64,000 bases of DNA from Prevotella koreensis (lineage in GTDB: Bacteria; Bacteroidota; Bacteroidia; Bacteroidales; Bacteroidaceae): the NCBI RefSeq assembly GCF_003977605.1, contig NZ_RYYU01000001.1, forward strand, positions 826,863 through 890,862, read 5' to 3'. This document shows positions 52,525 through 62,686 of this stretch, piece by piece (the stretch's first letter is position 1; each line of letters opens with the position of its first letter). A program made the position numbers and the translations under genes. Below the pieces are notes generated by a model, which was given only the letters and a program-made list of their open reading frames with translations, made no database searches and was not told the DNA's origin.

Positions 52525-55023
52525 ATGGCAAACAGAAGCCAAATGTCACCAAAGGTATCAGAAATCCTGGCTTTCAGCAAGGAAGAAGCACAAAGATTGG
52601 CAAGCAACTCGGTAACTCCGGAACATATAATGTTAGGAATACTGAGAGAAAAAAACAGTCCTGTGAAGGATTTTCTCATTGTCATGGAAATAGATTTGAA
52701 TGATATCAAGAATGCACTTGAGGAGAAAATAAATAATAAATATCTTAGTAACTCGATAGTTTATACAGAACTTTATCTAAACGAACAGGCAAGTAATATA
52801 CTGCGTCTTGCAGTACTTGAGGCACGTGTGCAGCATGTTCAGGTTGTTGACGAGCAGCATTTGTTGCTTGCAATGCTTCATGACCATACAGATAATGGTG
52901 TGAAGAACATATTGGAAAGCAACAATATGACATACAATGATGCTTTGGCTTATTTTCAACAGAAAGAGAGTCAAACCAAAGACGGCATTGACTTTCCTGA
53001 TGAAGACGAGGAACAGGATATGGCCGGCATGAGAAAAGCAGGAGAAGAGAAACAGACTTCCAATAAAACACAGACAAAAAAGACCGGTGGAAAGACGCAG
53101 GTTATAGACACATTTGCTATTGACCTGACTGTGGCTGCACGCGAAGGGAAACTCGACCCGGTAGTGGGACGTACCAAAGAAATACAAAGGGTGACAGAGA
53201 TATTGTGCCGTAGAAAGAAAAATAATCCCATATTGATAGGTGAACCAGGAGTCGGGAAGAGTGCGATAGTTGAAGGACTGGCACAAATGATAGCAAAACG
53301 ACAGACATCGCCCGTGCTTTTCGGAAAGAGACTTGTAAGTCTTGATATGACAGGAATGGTGGCCGGGACAAAGTATAGAGGACAATTTGAGGAACGCATC
53401 AAGGCTTTGCTTAAAGAACTTGAACAAAATCCGGATATAATTGTTTTCATAGACGAGATACATACCATTATAGGTGCTGGAGGTGCTCCGGGGGCAATGG
53501 ATGCCGCAAATATAATGAAGCCGGCATTAGCAAGAGGTACTATACAATGTATTGGTGCAACGACACTCGATGAATATCGTAACTCCATCGAAAAAGATGG
53601 TGCATTGGAACGACGCTTTCAGAAAGTGTTGGTTGAGCCTACTACGACAGAAGAAACTCTCGAAATTTTGCATAATATAAAAAACAGATATGAGGATCAT
53701 CATCATGTAACATACACAGATGATGCGCTGAATGCGTGTGTCAAACTGACAGAACGATATATAACAGACAGGGCGTTCCCTGACAAGGCTATAGATGCAA
53801 TGGATGAAGTGGGTGCACGGGTTCACTTGCAACATGCAGAAATTCCTGAAGAAATTACAAATTTGCAGAAACAGATAGAAGAGATTAATCTGAAAAAGCA
53901 AATGGCTGTTAAAGAACAGAATTTTGAACAGGCCATAAGTTGCCGTGATGAGCAGTTGCGGCTTGAGCAGGAATTGGATAGACAAAATAAAATTTGGGCA
54001 GAAGGAAGTAATGAGACACGTGAAATCGTTACGGAGGAAAATGTCGCTGATGTAGTGGCAATGACTTCCGGCATTCCTGTGCAACGAATGGCAGAGTCGG
54101 AAGGTGCGCGACTTAGTAGAATGTCTGACGAACTAAAGGCGAATGTCATCGCACAAGACAAAGCCATAGAAAAGATTGTAAAGGCGATACAACGTAACCG
54201 CGTTGGATTGAAAGAGCCGGGACACCCTATCGGTGCTTTCATGTTTCTTGGTCCTACCGGTGTCGGAAAAACATATCTTGCAAAGAAACTTGCAGAGAAA
54301 ATGTTCGGTTCTGAAGATGCATTGATACGTATTGATATGAGCGAATTTTCCGAGAGTTTCAATACTTCAAGATTGGTTGGTGCTCCTCCGGGATATGTGG
54401 GATATGAAGAAGGTGGGCAACTTACTGAAAAAGTACGCCGCAAGCCCTACTCTATTGTTCTGCTTGACGAGATAGAAAAGGCTCACGGCAATGTGTTCAA
54501 TATGCTTCTACAAGTGCTTGACGAAGGAAGACTAACCGATGGAAATGGTCGTCTTATAGATTTTCGTAATACTATTATAATAATGACGAGCAATGCCGGA
54601 ACGAGACAACTTAAAGAGTTTGGTCGTGGTGTCGGCTTCAATGCCGGAGGCATGGGGCTTTCTATGGATGAGCGAGATAAAGAATATGCACGCAGCATAA
54701 TACAGAAAAGTCTCTCCAAGCAGTTCTCGCCGGAGTTCTTGAATCGTCTTGACGAGATAGTAACATTTGATCAACTTGATCTCGAAGCAATAAAGAAAAT
54801 TATAGAAATAGAATTGCGCAGTCTATACAAGCGCATTGAGAATCTTGGATACCACCTCGTAATCTCTGACGAAAAGAAAGAAGCTGTGGCTATAAAGGGT
54901 TATGATGTACAGTTCGGTGCTCGCCCTCTGAAACGTGCCATACAGAATCACATCGAGGACATTGTATGCGAGAAGATTCTATCAGGCGAGTTGAAACCAG
55001 GGGACACCATAACCATAGAATAA
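52525..55023 (+). CDS. clpC: ATP-dependent Clp protease ATP-binding subunit (ClpC-type)
   Basis: 832 residues from ATG 52525. N-terminal Clp repeats (MSPKVSEILAFSKEEAQRLA, VDEQHLLLAMLHDH), first AAA+ module with GEPGVGKS (239-246) and IVFIDEIHTIIG, a middle UVR-like coiled coil (LQKQIEEINLKKQMAVKEQ), second AAA+ module with GPTGVGKTYLA and IVLLDEIEKAH, then a D2-small domain. A GRGVGF segment sits where ClpP-binding loops occur. Unfoldase feeding ClpP; clpP itself is not in the window. A run of 12 acidic or linker residues (DFPDEDEEQD) separates the N-domain from AAA1. Confidence 0.95.
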   Translation: MANRSQMSPKVSEILAFSKEEAQRLASNSVTPEHIMLGILREKNSPVKDFLIVMEIDLNDIKNALEEKINNKYLSNSIVYTELYLNEQASNILRLAVLEARVQHVQVVDEQHLLLAMLHDHTDNGVKNILESNNMTYNDALAYFQQKESQTKDGIDFPDEDEEQDMAGMRKAGEEKQTSNKTQTKKTGGKTQVIDTFAIDLTVAAREGKLDPVVGRTKEIQRVTEILCRRKKNNPILIGEPGVGKSAIVEGLAQMIAKRQTSPVLFGKRLVSLDMTGMVAGTKYRGQFEERIKALLKELEQNPDIIVFIDEIHTIIGAGGAPGAMDAANIMKPALARGTIQCIGATTLDEYRNSIEKDGALERRFQKVLVEPTTTEETLEILHNIKNRYEDHHHVTYTDDALNACVKLTERYITDRAFPDKAIDAMDEVGARVHLQHAEIPEEITNLQKQIEEINLKKQMAVKEQNFEQAISCRDEQLRLEQELDRQNKIWAEGSNETREIVTEENVADVVAMTSGIPVQRMAESEGARLSRMSDELKANVIAQDKAIEKIVKAIQRNRVGLKEPGHPIGAFMFLGPTGVGKTYLAKKLAEKMFGSEDALIRIDMSEFSESFNTSRLVGAPPGYVGYEEGGQLTEKVRRKPYSIVLLDEIEKAHGNVFNMLLQVLDEGRLTDGNGRLIDFRNTIIIMTSNAGTRQLKEFGRGVGFNAGGMGLSMDERDKEYARSIIQKSLSKQFSPEFLNRLDEIVTFDQLDLEAIKKIIEIELRSLYKRIENLGYHLVISDEKKEAVAIKGYDVQFGARPLKRAIQNHIEDIVCEKILSGELKPGDTITIE

Positions 55024-55069
55024 AGATAAATGTGATATTATTTCAATTGTTATGAGTTTAGAATAAATC

Positions 55070-56632
55070 TCATTCTATCGTTGCTGCAAGCATATCAGCA
55101 CATCGTTCGCCGTCAATTGCGGCAGAAACAATACCGCCTGCATAACCTGCTCCTTCACCACAAGGGAAAAGGCCATGCAGGCGGATATGCATCATTGTGT
55201 CATGGTCACGTAGAATACGTATTGGGGATGACGTCCTTGATTCCACAGCAATAATACATGCCTCATTGGTCAGGAAACCACGACTCTGCTGACCGAACTT
55301 TCTGAAACCTTCACGCAATCTGTTACTGATAAAGTCAGGAAGCCAAAAGTGTATCGGTGAAGAAATAATTCCTGGTGCGTAGCTACTTTCCGGAAGATCG
55401 TAAGACACACGCTTATCCACGAAATCGATCATTCTTTGAGCCGGAGCAGTCTGTCGCATATTCCCTTGTTGCCAACACAATTCCTCAAGTCGTTCCTGAT
55501 AGTGCATCATGCGCAAAGTATTGGTTCCTTCCACATCTTCCGGGCGTAATTCCACTACCATTCCACTATTGCTCCAACGTGTGCCACGGTTTGCCGGCGA
55601 CATTCCATTTACTACGATTTGACGGTCCCCGGTTGCTGCAGGAATAACGAATCCTCCGGGGCACATACAGAAACTGTAAACTCCACGTCCGTCAACCTGT
55701 GTAACAAAACTGTATTCTGCTGCCGGCAAGTATTCACCCCTACCCTCACGGTTATGATATTGAATTTGGTCGATGAGACGTGACGGATGTTCAAGACGAA
55801 CACCAACAGCAAGTCCTTTTGGCTCTATTTCGATGCCGGAGTTGTATAAATGTTGATAGACATCACGTGCAGAATGTCCGGTGGCAAGGATTACCGAACC
55901 ATGAAATTCTGTCTCCTCATTTGTTGATAAATTAATAGCGTTTATTCCTTTCACCTCATCTCCCTGAATTATCAGTGAAGTCATCTTGGTTTTGAAATGC
56001 ACTTCTCCTCCAGAGTTTATAATAGTGTTACGCATCGCTTCGATAACACGTGGCAGTCGGTCGGTTCCGATATGAGGATGAGCATCTATGAGAATATCGG
56101 TTGATGCTCCATGTTGACATAGTACATTGAGAATCTTATCAACAGAGCCACGCTTCTTGGAGCGAGTATATAATTTCCCGTCTGAATATGCTCCGGCTCC
56201 ACCCTCGCCAAAGCAATAATTACTTTCTGGATTTACTTTATGGGTTTTGGTTATGTTGGCAAGGTCAACCTTCCTGTCGCGAACGTTCTTTCCGCGTTCA
56301 ACGACAATAGGACGTAATCCGTGCTCAATGAGTCGTAATGCTGCAAACAATCCTCCGGGACCGGCACCAACAACTATTACCTGCTGACAATTACTTACAT
56401 CTCGGTATTCCACTACTGTATATTGTAGTGTTTCAGGTTCTTCGTTTATGTAAATACAAATTTTCAAGTTTACGAATATATTACGCTGCCGGGCATCTAT
56501 GCTGCGCTTCAATATTCTCACTGAACTTATGCTTCCAACATTAATAGTCATTTCTCTTGCACATGCTTCCTTAATTGCAGAAAGTGATGCTGCCTCGCGC
56601 GGCGGAAGACGTAGAAGGAGTTCTTTTTTCAT
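55070..56632 (-). CDS. FAD-dependent dehydrogenase of the COG2509 type
   Basis: 520 residues. A short N-terminal domain (LRLPPREAASLSAIKEACA) precedes the FAD Rossmann motif VVGAGPGGLFAALRLIEHG; then NYCFGEGGAGAYSDGKLYTR, LATGHSARDVY, FCMCPGGFVIPAATG and a C-terminal GEGAGYAGGIVSAAIDG. These are the hallmarks of the COG2509 flavoproteins, whose substrate is not established. Converges on clpC with 46 bp between stops. Cytosolic. Confidence 0.9.
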   Translation of the reverse strand: MKKELLLRLPPREAASLSAIKEACAREMTINVGSISSVRILKRSIDARQRNIFVNLKICIYINEEPETLQYTVVEYRDVSNCQQVIVVGAGPGGLFAALRLIEHGLRPIVVERGKNVRDRKVDLANITKTHKVNPESNYCFGEGGAGAYSDGKLYTRSKKRGSVDKILNVLCQHGASTDILIDAHPHIGTDRLPRVIEAMRNTIINSGGEVHFKTKMTSLIIQGDEVKGINAINLSTNEETEFHGSVILATGHSARDVYQHLYNSGIEIEPKGLAVGVRLEHPSRLIDQIQYHNREGRGEYLPAAEYSFVTQVDGRGVYSFCMCPGGFVIPAATGDRQIVVNGMSPANRGTRWSNSGMVVELRPEDVEGTNTLRMMHYQERLEELCWQQGNMRQTAPAQRMIDFVDKRVSYDLPESSYAPGIISSPIHFWLPDFISNRLREGFRKFGQQSRGFLTNEACIIAVESRTSSPIRILRDHDTMMHIRLHGLFPCGEGAGYAGGIVSAAIDGERCADMLAATIE

Positions 56633-56713
56633 ATATTATATATGGGGGGTAAATTAAAAAACAATTAGTATGGAGAATATAAAACCTTGAAATGTTTTGC
56701 TCTTATAACTATT

Positions 56714-56759
56714 GTGTTAAATAGGTGTCCATATCAATTTATGAACACCTATTTAACAC
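56714..56759 (-). terminator. Hairpin after the nqr operon
   Basis: GTGTTAAATAGGTGT (56714-56728) pairs perfectly with ACACCTATTTAACAC (56745-56759), and CAT/ATG extends the stem past one mismatch. It lies 15 bp beyond the nqrF stop. No long T-run follows. Confidence 0.75.
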
Positions 56760-56774
56760 TATTATTTTATAAAA

Positions 56775-58043
56775 TTATCCGAAGTCGTCAAACATTATAG
56801 ATTCCGGATCTACGCCGATTGAGTCGAGCATATCTTGAACTGCCTTAGACATCGGGCCGGGACCACACATGTAGTACTCAATATCCTCCGGTGCTTCATG
56901 GTCTTTAAGATAAGTCTCGTACATAACCTGATGGACAAAACCTGCCGTATATTTCACTCCTGCCTTATCTGCTTCCGGATCTGGACGGTCGAGAGCAAGG
57001 TGAAAGTGGAAATTCGGGAATTCCTTTTCGAGTTCGAGGAAATCCTCAACGAAGAATGCCTCCACAAGGGCACGTGCTCCATAGAAATAGTGCATCTCGC
57101 GGTCGCGTGTGTTGAGAGTCTTCGTCATGTGCATTATCTGGGCTCTAAGTGGAGCCATACCGGCACCGCCTCCGACCCAAATCATTTCACGCTTAGAATC
57201 AAATATCGGATGGAAATCACCGAAAGGTCCGCTCATTATAACCTTGTCTCCAGGTTTGCGTGAGAATATATAACTAGAAGCAATTCCTGTAGGTACATTC
57301 TGGAATCCGACTTCAGGACGTGGTTTGAACGGTGTGGTTGCAATACGTACGGTAAGAGTGATTCTATCTCCCTCGGCAGGATAGTTTGCCATAGAATAAG
57401 CGCGGATTGTCTCTTCGGGATTATTTGCTTTTAAAGAGAATATATTGAACTTCTCCCATGAAGATATATAGTCCGGACCAATATCTTCCTTATCGAAATC
57501 CTTATCGTAATCAATGCAGTCGTATGCAGGAATCTTTATCTGGGCATAAGAACCAGGGATAAAATCCATGTGCTCTCCCGGTGGCAGTGCTACGATGAAC
57601 TCTTTTATAAAACTTGATACATTCTTGTTTGAGATTACCGTACATTCCCATTCTTTAACTCCAAGCACACTTTCAGGAACATGTATCTTGAAATCGCCTT
57701 TTACTTTACACTGGCATCCAAGTCGCCAATGGTCATTTATTTCTTTGCGAGTGAAATGTGAACGTTCCGAATCAAGAATTTCACCACCGCCCTCAAGTAC
57801 TTGTACCTTACATTGTCCGCATGAAGCCTTTCCACCACATGCCGATGGTAGGAGTATTCCATTATTATTCAGCGTAGTCATAAGACTTGTTCCTTGTTCC
57901 ACGCTTATAGTCTTTTCACCATTTATTGTTATATTCACGTTGCCACTCGGCGAAAGATATTTCTTCGCCACAAGCAGCAGAATGACTAAAAGGAGTATTA
58001 TAAAAAGAAAGACTCCTATGCTGATGCCTATAAATTGTCCCAT
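56775..58043 (-). CDS. nqrF: Na+-NQR subunit F
   Basis: 422 residues. The NADH entry subunit: one N-terminal membrane helix (IGVFLFIILLLVILLLVAKK), a 2Fe-2S ferredoxin domain (CGGKASCGQC and a later GCQC), an FAD domain with RAYSMANYP and an NADH-binding domain with GGGAGMAPLRAQIMH. Last gene of nqrABCDEF. Electrons go from NADH through FAD and Fe-S to the other subunits. Confidence 0.96.
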   Translation of the reverse strand: MGQFIGISIGVFLFIILLLVILLLVAKKYLSPSGNVNITINGEKTISVEQGTSLMTTLNNNGILLPSACGGKASCGQCKVQVLEGGGEILDSERSHFTRKEINDHWRLGCQCKVKGDFKIHVPESVLGVKEWECTVISNKNVSSFIKEFIVALPPGEHMDFIPGSYAQIKIPAYDCIDYDKDFDKEDIGPDYISSWEKFNIFSLKANNPEETIRAYSMANYPAEGDRITLTVRIATTPFKPRPEVGFQNVPTGIASSYIFSRKPGDKVIMSGPFGDFHPIFDSKREMIWVGGGAGMAPLRAQIMHMTKTLNTRDREMHYFYGARALVEAFFVEDFLELEKEFPNFHFHLALDRPDPEADKAGVKYTAGFVHQVMYETYLKDHEAPEDIEYYMCGPGPMSKAVQDMLDSIGVDPESIMFDDFG

Positions 58044-58061
58044 ATCTATAAAACCTTGCTT

Positions 58062-58688
58062 TTATATTTTCAAACCACTGAAGCACATCATTGCCATAGC
58101 CATTAGGCCAACGGTTATGAACGTTATGCCCAAGCCTTGTAAAGGTTTCGGCACATCTGTATATGCCATTTTCTCACGTATCGCACCGAGAGATACGATT
58201 GCCAATGTCCATCCAATACCACTACCTATAGCATAAGCCAAAGCGTCCCAAACATTACCTATGAATTGTGAATTGCTTGGGTCGAGTGAAATGCGTTGTT
58301 GCATGAATAGCGATGCTCCCATGATAGCGCAGTTTACTGCTATAAGCGGAAGGAATATTCCAAGAGAGGCATAAAGCGATGGGGAATATTTCTCAACCAC
58401 CATCTCTACAAGTTGCACCATTGCTGCTATCACAGCAATAAAAAGGATGAAACTCAGATAAGATAGGTCTATTCCTTCAAATATACAGTCAGGTCCGAGT
58501 ACTTTCGTCTGTAAAATATAATCTACGGGAACCGTAACGAAAAGCACGAATGTCACCGCAAGACCCAGTCCTAAAGATGTCTTCACATTCTTCGATACGG
58601 CTAGATAAGAGCACATACCGAGGAAGAACGCGAAAATCATATTATCGACAAATATCGATCTAAAAAATAAATTTATAATATGCTCCAT
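58062..58688 (-). CDS. nqrE: Na+-NQR subunit E
   Basis: 208 residues, six membrane helices, Rnf/Nqr DE family. FRSIFVDNMIFAFFLGMCSYLAVSK at the start, NCAIMGASLFM and GSGIGWTLAIVSLGAIREKMAY later; the cysteines proposed to hold an intramembrane iron centre with NqrD are at Cys26 and in NCAIMG. Stops 18 bp before nqrF. Confidence 0.96.
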   Translation of the reverse strand: MEHIINLFFRSIFVDNMIFAFFLGMCSYLAVSKNVKTSLGLGLAVTFVLFVTVPVDYILQTKVLGPDCIFEGIDLSYLSFILFIAVIAAMVQLVEMVVEKYSPSLYASLGIFLPLIAVNCAIMGASLFMQQRISLDPSNSQFIGNVWDALAYAIGSGIGWTLAIVSLGAIREKMAYTDVPKPLQGLGITFITVGLMAMAMMCFSGLKI

Positions 58689-58691
58689 AAT

Positions 58692-59318
58692 TTATTTCTC
58701 CTTATAAAAGTAAGCCCTATGTATCCAAATCACACAACCAACGAGAATAAGAGCCATTGCAGGCATGGTCATCATACCGTTGTTAAGATACCCTGCGTCG
58801 TATGCTCCTTGTGGTATTATGGTTAAACCAAGCAAAGTGCCACGGCCAAGAAGTTCGCGTATGCCACCAACAACAACAAGTATTATTGCATAACCAAGTC
58901 CGTTGGCAACACCATCAAGAAACGATGGCCAAGGTTTGTTCATCATGGCAAATGCTTCAAGGCGTCCCATAAGAATACAGTTTGTAATGATAAGACCAAC
59001 ATATACTGATAGTTCCACACTAACATCATAAGCAACTGCCTTAAGAACCTGGCTTACTATTGTTACAAGTGCAGCAACAACCACAAGTTGAACAATGATA
59101 CGTATGCGTTGTGGTATTGTCTTTCGAATAATAGAAATAATTACATTTGCAAATGCGGTGATTATTGTCACTGCAAGTCCCATTACTATTGCAGGTTTCA
59201 ACTGAGCAGTAACCGCAAGTGCCGAACATATTCCAAGTACTTGAATAAGTACCGGGTTGTCCATATTTAATGGGTTATAGAAAACCTCCTTGTTTTCTTT
59301 ACTAAATAACTTACTCAT
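58692..59318 (-). CDS. nqrD: Na+-NQR subunit D
   Basis: 208 residues, six membrane helices, homologous to NqrE. NPVLIQVLGICSALAVT and NCILMGRLEAFAMMN hold the matching cysteines. It forms the membrane pair with NqrE; only 3 bp separate the two genes. Confidence 0.96.
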   Translation of the reverse strand: MSKLFSKENKEVFYNPLNMDNPVLIQVLGICSALAVTAQLKPAIVMGLAVTIITAFANVIISIIRKTIPQRIRIIVQLVVVAALVTIVSQVLKAVAYDVSVELSVYVGLIITNCILMGRLEAFAMMNKPWPSFLDGVANGLGYAIILVVVGGIRELLGRGTLLGLTIIPQGAYDAGYLNNGMMTMPAMALILVGCVIWIHRAYFYKEK

Positions 59319-59322
59319 ATTT

Positions 59323-59937
59323 TTACTTATCGGTTAAGAATTTTATATATGGTTTAAGTCCTTCCTTGAACATCAAAGACACACCGTCACTTGTCAGTGT
59401 AGCACCTGTTATGGCATCTACCTGTGTAGAAGTATCTTTAATCTTCTTATTCACACAGAGTGCAATGTCTGTGGAATTATCCTTAAAAATTTTCTTTCCA
59501 CAAAATTTTTCCTGCCATGCACGCGAATCTTTTATTTCAGCCCCGAGGCCTGCAGTTTCGCTATCATGATTGAAATATACTCCGAAAACAGTGTTCTTGT
59601 CGTCATTGATAGCAAGATAACAATATATAGGCCCCCATAGACCCATTCCTTTCATTGGTATCACATATTTCGTTTTTCCGTCAACCTCGCAAGTATAAAC
59701 CTTATTTCCGTCAACTTCCGTTTCACATTTCATTACCTCCTTAAATTTATTTTCGGCGGTATTATCATCAAGGTCACGAAGATTTAACGAGTTCAGTATC
59801 TGTTTTTTCTTGTCAAGTTGCACGTTCGCTTCTTGCTTATCTTTTAGCGACGTGCTAACAAAAGCCAACAAGAAAGCAACTATAACAACGATTATCGCAG
59901 AATAGATAATGGTATATGTGTTTGAGTTTGTATTCAT
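59323..59937 (-). CDS. nqrC: Na+-NQR subunit C
   Basis: 204 residues: one N-terminal membrane anchor (IVVIVAFLLAFVSTSL) and an FMN-binding domain. The covalent FMN site is DAITGATLTSDGV near the C-terminus, with the last Thr of TGATLT as the attachment residue. GLGAEIKDSRAWQEKFCGK is also typical. 4 bp before nqrD. Confidence 0.96.
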   Translation of the reverse strand: MNTNSNTYTIIYSAIIVVIVAFLLAFVSTSLKDKQEANVQLDKKKQILNSLNLRDLDDNTAENKFKEVMKCETEVDGNKVYTCEVDGKTKYVIPMKGMGLWGPIYCYLAINDDKNTVFGVYFNHDSETAGLGAEIKDSRAWQEKFCGKKIFKDNSTDIALCVNKKIKDTSTQVDAITGATLTSDGVSLMFKEGLKPYIKFLTDK

Positions 59938-59955
59938 TTCTTAATCCTCCATGTT

Positions 59956-61107
59956 TTATTTTGCACGTTTCAGTCGTCTTGAAATGTTTCTCTGCACTAC
60001 ACAATAGTCTATCAGCGGAGCAAACATATTGCCGAAGAATATGGCAAGCATCATTCCTTCAGGGTAGCCCGGATTCATCACACGTACTATGATAGCCATA
60101 GAACCAATAAGGAAACCGTATATGTATTTGCCGCCTTCTGTACGAGCAGAAGTTACCGGATCGGTGGCCATGAATACTGCCCCGAAACAGAAACCACCAA
60201 GAATAATATGCTCATACCATTTAACCGGAGTCATGTCGAGCCATGAAAAAATCAATGCCATTATTATTCCGCCGGCAAATACACTGAACATGGTCTTCCA
60301 TGATGCTATACCTGTCCAAAGAAGTATCAATGCTCCTATCGCGATAGCGATTACACTTGTTTCACCAATACTTCCCGGAATGAATCCGATAATCATATCC
60401 GCTATGCTTGCATTCGGAATTACTCCCTGCCCAACTTCTGCAAGAGGAGTAGCGCCGGAAACACCATCGGCAAGTTTGTTTCCAAATCCGAGTATCGTGT
60501 CATTGGCTATCCAAACCTTATCACCGGTCATTTGTGATGGGTAAGAGAAGAATAGAAACATTCGCGCAGCAACAGCGACATTGAATATATTCATTCCCGT
60601 GCCACCAAATATTTCTTTAACAAAAATAACAGAAAATGCTACTGCGAGTGCAAGTATCCATAGTGGACAATTCACCGGAAGAATAAGAGGTATTATGATA
60701 CCACTAACGAGATAGCCTTCTTGTACTTCCTCTCCTTTCCACTGTGCCCAAATGAATTCTATGCCTAATCCAACTATATAACTGACAAGCAACTTGGGGA
60801 GAACAGCGAGAAAGCCATAGAAGAACATTGCAAAGAATGTTGCATCGGCAATTTTTCCTGACACAAAATAATTTTGATAGCCAATGTTATACATTCCGAA
60901 CAACAATGCCGGCAGCAAGGCTATCACCACTATACTCATGATACGCTTAGAGTCAATGGTATCATGAATGTTACAACCGCTTTTCGAAGTAGTGTTAGGC
61001 ACGTACAAGAAAGATTCCATTCCGTCATAAACGCTTTTGAAAGCATGCAACTTTCCCTCTTTCTCGAAATTCGGCTTTATCTTATTTAGATAATTTCGTA
61101 AACCCAT
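59956..61107 (-). CDS. nqrB: Na+-NQR subunit B
   Basis: 383 residues from the ATG at 61107 (GLRNYLNKIKPNFEKEG); an earlier start adds four residues. Multiple membrane helices, and the covalent FMN site in LADGVSGATPLAEVG. GGTGMNIFNVAVAARMFLFFSYP is a further family motif. It carries the sodium pathway of the complex. Confidence 0.96.
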   Translation of the reverse strand: MGLRNYLNKIKPNFEKEGKLHAFKSVYDGMESFLYVPNTTSKSGCNIHDTIDSKRIMSIVVIALLPALLFGMYNIGYQNYFVSGKIADATFFAMFFYGFLAVLPKLLVSYIVGLGIEFIWAQWKGEEVQEGYLVSGIIIPLILPVNCPLWILALAVAFSVIFVKEIFGGTGMNIFNVAVAARMFLFFSYPSQMTGDKVWIANDTILGFGNKLADGVSGATPLAEVGQGVIPNASIADMIIGFIPGSIGETSVIAIAIGALILLWTGIASWKTMFSVFAGGIIMALIFSWLDMTPVKWYEHIILGGFCFGAVFMATDPVTSARTEGGKYIYGFLIGSMAIIVRVMNPGYPEGMMLAIFFGNMFAPLIDYCVVQRNISRRLKRAK

Positions 61108-61147
61108 AACGATAATCACTATTTAATATTCATAATTCACTATGTTA

Positions 61148-62497
61148 TCAGCCGTTCTCTTTACGTAACATATCAAGTCCTTCGCGAACTATCTTCTGCA
61201 ACTCAAGTTTTGAACTGTCGATAAATTCTGCCAATGCAAAATCTTCTGGAGCAACCTCATAAATACCTAATTGTTCCATACGGTCAATGTCACCTGCAAG
61301 TATCGCCTTTATAAGAAACTCACCGTAGATATCCATTGGAAGTACCGAATCATACTCTCCGCTCATTATCATTCGGCGTTCTCCACCCTTGACACGGCAA
61401 TCAATATCATATTCTCTTTTACCAAGAAGCCACGAGAAGTAACTTCTGTTTTTAGAGAATTGTTTAATTCTTGGCATTATCCAACCAAACATTTCGTTTG
61501 TATCATCACCTTCCGGAATTGCCGTTATTTCACTAACATTTGCACCAATATAATCATTTGTTGATATTGGGGTACCTGTAAGTACATTCCCTCCGATTAT
61601 ACGAACTTTTTTGTTCATACAAATATTATCTGATATAATGTCAGCAATATTTGCTCCAATGATGGTATCTACATATTGAGGTTCTTTTACCATACTGCCA
61701 ACTACAGCAACCTTGCGCTTCAGGTCAACATGCCCGGTATTGAACAGACGGCCGAAAAATATTACGTTCATCGGATCTACTGTCCAAACAATCTCACCTT
61801 TATTTACCTTACAGGTATTATTTACCTGCACACTTACATTTCCTGCAGGGCAAGGACCATCGAATACATTTATCTCAACATCATTTGCCTGAGTAAGTGC
61901 CGTAGAAGATTGACTCATTCCGATGCCGAGATAAGTTTTTGCTATTCGTGACAACACCGTAAGTCCTGTTTGAAAATCTTTCTCGTTACCTTGAAGTTCA
62001 AATTCAAAATCAGAGGCTAAGGGTTTATCTCGCAATGCACTAACAAATATTGCTTTCGGTTTTTCAGATGGATTCGTAGAAACCGCATAAGGAAGTTGAT
62101 TTATATATCCGAACAATCCTGCTTCAAGAAGTTTATTGATGGCCGTATCACCATCAAGACCTGAAACATCTTGTTTTCCGAAATCAACATAATTCTGTTC
62201 TTTGTCTGATCTCACTTTTATTGCAAGCACTTTCCTTCGCTCTCCTCTCACAACGGCTTCAATAGAACCGCTTACAGGAGAAGCAAACTTCACCTCAGGA
62301 TAATGCTTGTTGACAAACAAGGCATCTCCGGCTTTCACGATATCACCTTCCCGCACAACAACTTTGGGCGTAACACCAACAAAACTGTCCGGTATAAGGG
62401 CTATGTATTCACCATGCCTTGCCTTTACAAGTTTTTCTTTTGCTTTCCCCTTAAGGTTTATGTCTAAGCCCTTTCGTAACTTAATTACATTTGCCAT
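61148..62497 (-). CDS. nqrA: Na+-NQR subunit A
   Basis: 449 residues, soluble subunit. IKLRKGLDINLKGKAKEK, VFDGPCPAGNVSVQVNN, GRLFNTGHVDLKRKVAVVGS and the C-terminal CRVKGGERRMIMSGEYDSVLP are typical. It contributes to ubiquinone or menaquinone binding. First gene of the operon. In a menaquinone user the complex reduces menaquinone, fitting the men genes in this window. Confidence 0.96.
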   Translation of the reverse strand: MANVIKLRKGLDINLKGKAKEKLVKARHGEYIALIPDSFVGVTPKVVVREGDIVKAGDALFVNKHYPEVKFASPVSGSIEAVVRGERRKVLAIKVRSDKEQNYVDFGKQDVSGLDGDTAINKLLEAGLFGYINQLPYAVSTNPSEKPKAIFVSALRDKPLASDFEFELQGNEKDFQTGLTVLSRIAKTYLGIGMSQSSTALTQANDVEINVFDGPCPAGNVSVQVNNTCKVNKGEIVWTVDPMNVIFFGRLFNTGHVDLKRKVAVVGSMVKEPQYVDTIIGANIADIISDNICMNKKVRIIGGNVLTGTPISTNDYIGANVSEITAIPEGDDTNEMFGWIMPRIKQFSKNRSYFSWLLGKREYDIDCRVKGGERRMIMSGEYDSVLPMDIYGEFLIKAILAGDIDRMEQLGIYEVAPEDFALAEFIDSSKLELQKIVREGLDMLRKENG

Positions 62498-62548
62498 AAG
62501 ATTTATTATATTAGATTGTATTTTAATTTATTTATCGCTAAATTGATT

Positions 62549-62557
62549 GCAAAAATA
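62549..62557 (-). promoter_or_regulatory. -7 promoter element of the nqr operon
   Basis: TATTTTTGC on the minus strand, about 51 nt before the nqrA ATG; no -33 seen. Confidence 0.5.
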
Positions 62558-62621
62558 ATGTTTTTTTTTAATATATGTATTAAAAAGTGATACAAATTGC
62601 CTAAATGCCGACTTTTTCTTG

Positions 62622-62630
62622 TAATTTTGC
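62622..62630 (+). promoter_or_regulatory. -7 promoter element of the TamB-like gene
   Basis: TAATTTTGC, 56 nt before the ATG; no -33 seen. Confidence 0.5.
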
Positions 62631-62686
62631 ACCTAAAATATACAAGATACTCTACGTTTTGCAACTTAGGGTTTACAAGTTTGGTA

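Noticed and set aside
52777..53588. Long antisense frames opposite clpC (for example on the minus strand at 52777-53463 and 52971-53588)
   Set aside because: They are shadows of the strongly coding clpC frame, with no start signals or recognisable protein features.
55048..55069. Possible terminator hairpin between clpC and the COG2509 gene
   Set aside because: The stem (ATGAG/CTCAT with a bulge) is short and A/T rich, with no T-run; too weak to call.
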